The notes under the pieces were generated by a model. It was not told the DNA's origin. It did no database searches and saw only the letters and a program-made list of their open reading frames with translations. The translations under genes and the position numbers were made by a program. 64,000 nucleotides of DNA from Hyphomicrobiales bacterium (GTDB lineage: Bacteria > Pseudomonadota > Alphaproteobacteria > Rhizobiales > Rhizobiaceae): NCBI GenBank assembly GCA_900469965.1, contig UBZP01000017.1:462564-526563 (forward strand), in the 5' to 3' direction. Below are positions 62,679 to 64,000 of this stretch, one piece after another. Each line of letters starts with the position of its first letter. The stretch's first letter is position 1.

Positions 62679-63323
62679 GTGCTGAGTTGGTTTCGCGCCC
62701 TGATGCCCCGGGAAGACCGGTTCTTCGACCTGTTCGATGCGCATGCGCTGACCGTGGTCGAGGCTGCCGAGGCGCTCGAGCAGGTCCTCGCCGGCGGTCC
62801 GGACATCGAGCGGCATTGCACGAGGATCGTCGAACTGGAGGACAAGGCCGACCGGATCACCGCCGACGTGCTGCTGGCCGTTCGTAAGAGCTTCATCACG
62901 CCCTTCGACCGCGGCGACATCAAGGACCTGATCCAGTCGCTCGACGACGCCATCGACATGATGCACAAGACCGTCAAGACGATCCGCCTGTTCGAGCAGA
63001 AGAGCTTCGACCCCGGCATGCGGGAGATGGGCGCGATCATCGTCAAGGCCGCCCGCCTCGTCGCCGAGGCCGTGCCGCTGCTCCACAAGATCGGGGCCAA
63101 TGCGACGCGCCTGAACACGATCGCCGAGGAGGTGATGCGCATCGAGGGCCGTGCCGACGAGCTGCACGAGAAGGGGCTGAAGGACCTGTTCCAGCGCCAT
63201 GGCGCCGCCAACCCGATGGCCTACATGATCGGCAGCGAGCTCTACGGCGAGCTGGAGAAGGTCGTCGATCGCTTCGAGGACGTGGCGAACGAGATCAGCG
63301 GTATCGTGATCGAGAACGTCTGA
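62679..63323 (+). CDS. DUF47/PhoU-like protein, partner of Pit
   Basis: 214 aa with GTG start at 62679 (GGGAAAA upstream). All-helical PhoU-like fold: LSWFRALMPREDRFFDLFDAH, ARVAEALEQ-type helices, LEDKADRITADVLLAV with the conserved E-x3-D metal motif, ITPFDRGDIKDLIQSLDDAIDMM and a final YGELEKVVDRFEDVANEI. Such proteins (orfA/Pap) modulate a Pit transporter encoded next to them. The stop overlaps the pit ATG by one base. Confidence 0.92.
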   Translation: MLSWFRALMPREDRFFDLFDAHALTVVEAAEALEQVLAGGPDIERHCTRIVELEDKADRITADVLLAVRKSFITPFDRGDIKDLIQSLDDAIDMMHKTVKTIRLFEQKSFDPGMREMGAIIVKAARLVAEAVPLLHKIGANATRLNTIAEEVMRIEGRADELHEKGLKDLFQRHGAANPMAYMIGSELYGELEKVVDRFEDVANEISGIVIENV

Positions 63324-64000
63324 TGGAGGCGACCCTCGCTCTTCCGTTGCTGGTGGCCCTCATCGGCATCGCGCTCCTGTTCGACTTCCTGAACGGCCTG
63401 CATGACGCGGCGAACTCGATTGCGACGATCGTCTCGACGCGGGTGCTGCGGCCGCAGTTCGCGGTGATGTGGGCCGCCTTCTTCAATTTCATCGCCTTCC
63501 TGTTCTTCGGGCTGCATGTGGCCGAGACGATCGGCAGGGGGATCATCGACCCGGCGATCGTCTCGCCGGCGGTGATCTTCTCCGCCCTGATGGGGGCGAT
63601 CATCTGGAACGTCGTCACCTGGCTGTTCGGCATTCCCTCGAGCTCCTCGCATGCCCTGATCGGCGGCCTCGTCGGCGCCGGACTGGCCAGGAGCGGCTTT
63701 GATTCGATCGTGCTGTCAGGCGTCCTCAAGACGGTGGGCGCGATCTTCCTGTCGCCGGCGATCGGATTCTTCCTGGCCCTGATGCTGGTTCTGCTCGTCT
63801 CCTGGATCTGCGTGCGGCAGACGCCGTTCGCCGTCGACAACGCGTTCCGCGGCCTGCAGTTCGTCTCCGCTTCGCTCTATTCGCTCGGCCACGGCGGCAA
63901 CGATGCGCAGAAGACCATGGGCATCATCGCAGTCCTGCTCTATTCCCAGGGGCATCTCGGCCCGGAATTCCACGTCCCGCTCTGGGTGGTGATCACCTGC
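63323..64000 (+). CDS. pit: Low-affinity inorganic phosphate transporter (partial, runs off window)
   Basis: The first 226 residues of a PHO4/Pit transporter. The family signature DFLNGLHDAANSIATIVSTRVL is near residue 21, and GIPSSSSHALIGGLVGAGLAR and LGHGGNDAQKTMG follow, marking the inverted repeats. About six membrane segments are visible; the second half lies beyond the window. Metal-phosphate:H+ symport. Expression is likely tied to the Pho box before DUF47. Confidence 0.95.
   Translation, partial: MEATLALPLLVALIGIALLFDFLNGLHDAANSIATIVSTRVLRPQFAVMWAAFFNFIAFLFFGLHVAETIGRGIIDPAIVSPAVIFSALMGAIIWNVVTWLFGIPSSSSHALIGGLVGAGLARSGFDSIVLSGVLKTVGAIFLSPAIGFFLALMLVLLVSWICVRQTPFAVDNAFRGLQFVSASLYSLGHGGNDAQKTMGIIAVLLYSQGHLGPEFHVPLWVVITC

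Overview
The window is high-GC chromosomal-type DNA from an alphaproteobacterium, most likely a rhizobial (Hyphomicrobiales/Rhizobiaceae) species. The inference rests on the density of ABC and TRAP solute transporters, the short 4-base ATGA gene overlaps, a rhizobial-style intergenic hairpin element near 33.8 kb, a DUF47-pit phosphate gene pair with a Pho box as in Sinorhizobium, and the gene families themselves. I see no rRNA, tRNA, CRISPR array, insertion sequence or phage gene.

1-20.7 kb is an organosulfur-scavenging region. It holds three paralogous SfnB-type acyl-CoA-dehydrogenase-fold flavoproteins, a dimethyl-sulfide-monooxygenase-like LLM flavoenzyme fused by operon to a complete branched-chain-type ABC transporter, a full ssuACB transporter with a convergent ssuD, a polar amino-acid-type ABC transporter, an LVIVD beta-propeller protein and a flavin reductase that could feed FMNH2 to the monooxygenases. 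AT-rich promoter gaps in this region share a TTCTATA-type motif, suggesting one common regulator.

20.8-28.9 kb carries an FAD/NAD(P)-binding protein, then a LysR regulator divergent from an operon of a probable catalytically dead alpha/beta-hydrolase, an RND adaptor and an RND pump. 29.1-33.75 kb is a single giant gene for a 1551-residue protein made almost wholly of 193 octapeptides, themselves organised into a 17-octad (136-residue) super-repeat. A rhizobial intergenic hairpin element follows it.

34-41.6 kb has a GAF histidine kinase/LuxR response regulator pair divergent from a ribose-type (CUT2) sugar ABC operon ending in an SMP-30 lactonase. 42-47.2 kb is an operon of a DUF3141 protein (with a PhaC-like Cys-Asp-His triad), a phosphotransacetylase, an acetate kinase and a FabI enoyl-ACP reductase. 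An AT-rich orphan ORF follows at 47.3-47.8 kb.

48-55.8 kb is a leftward catabolic cluster (TRAP transporter, D-2-hydroxyacid dehydrogenase, RraA-like aldolase, 2-keto-3-deoxygluconate-type kinase, secreted royal-jelly/Yellow-type protein) facing a GntR regulator; between them is a perfect 15-bp inverted repeat. 56-57.3 kb has a MaoC hydratase plus CitE-like lyase, then a VOC protein. 57.9-62.5 kb has the 5-oxoprolinase genes pxpC-pxpB divergent from pxpA, a D-amino-acid transaminase and an EamA transporter. 62.7-64 kb ends with DUF47-pit preceded by a Pho box; pit runs off the window.
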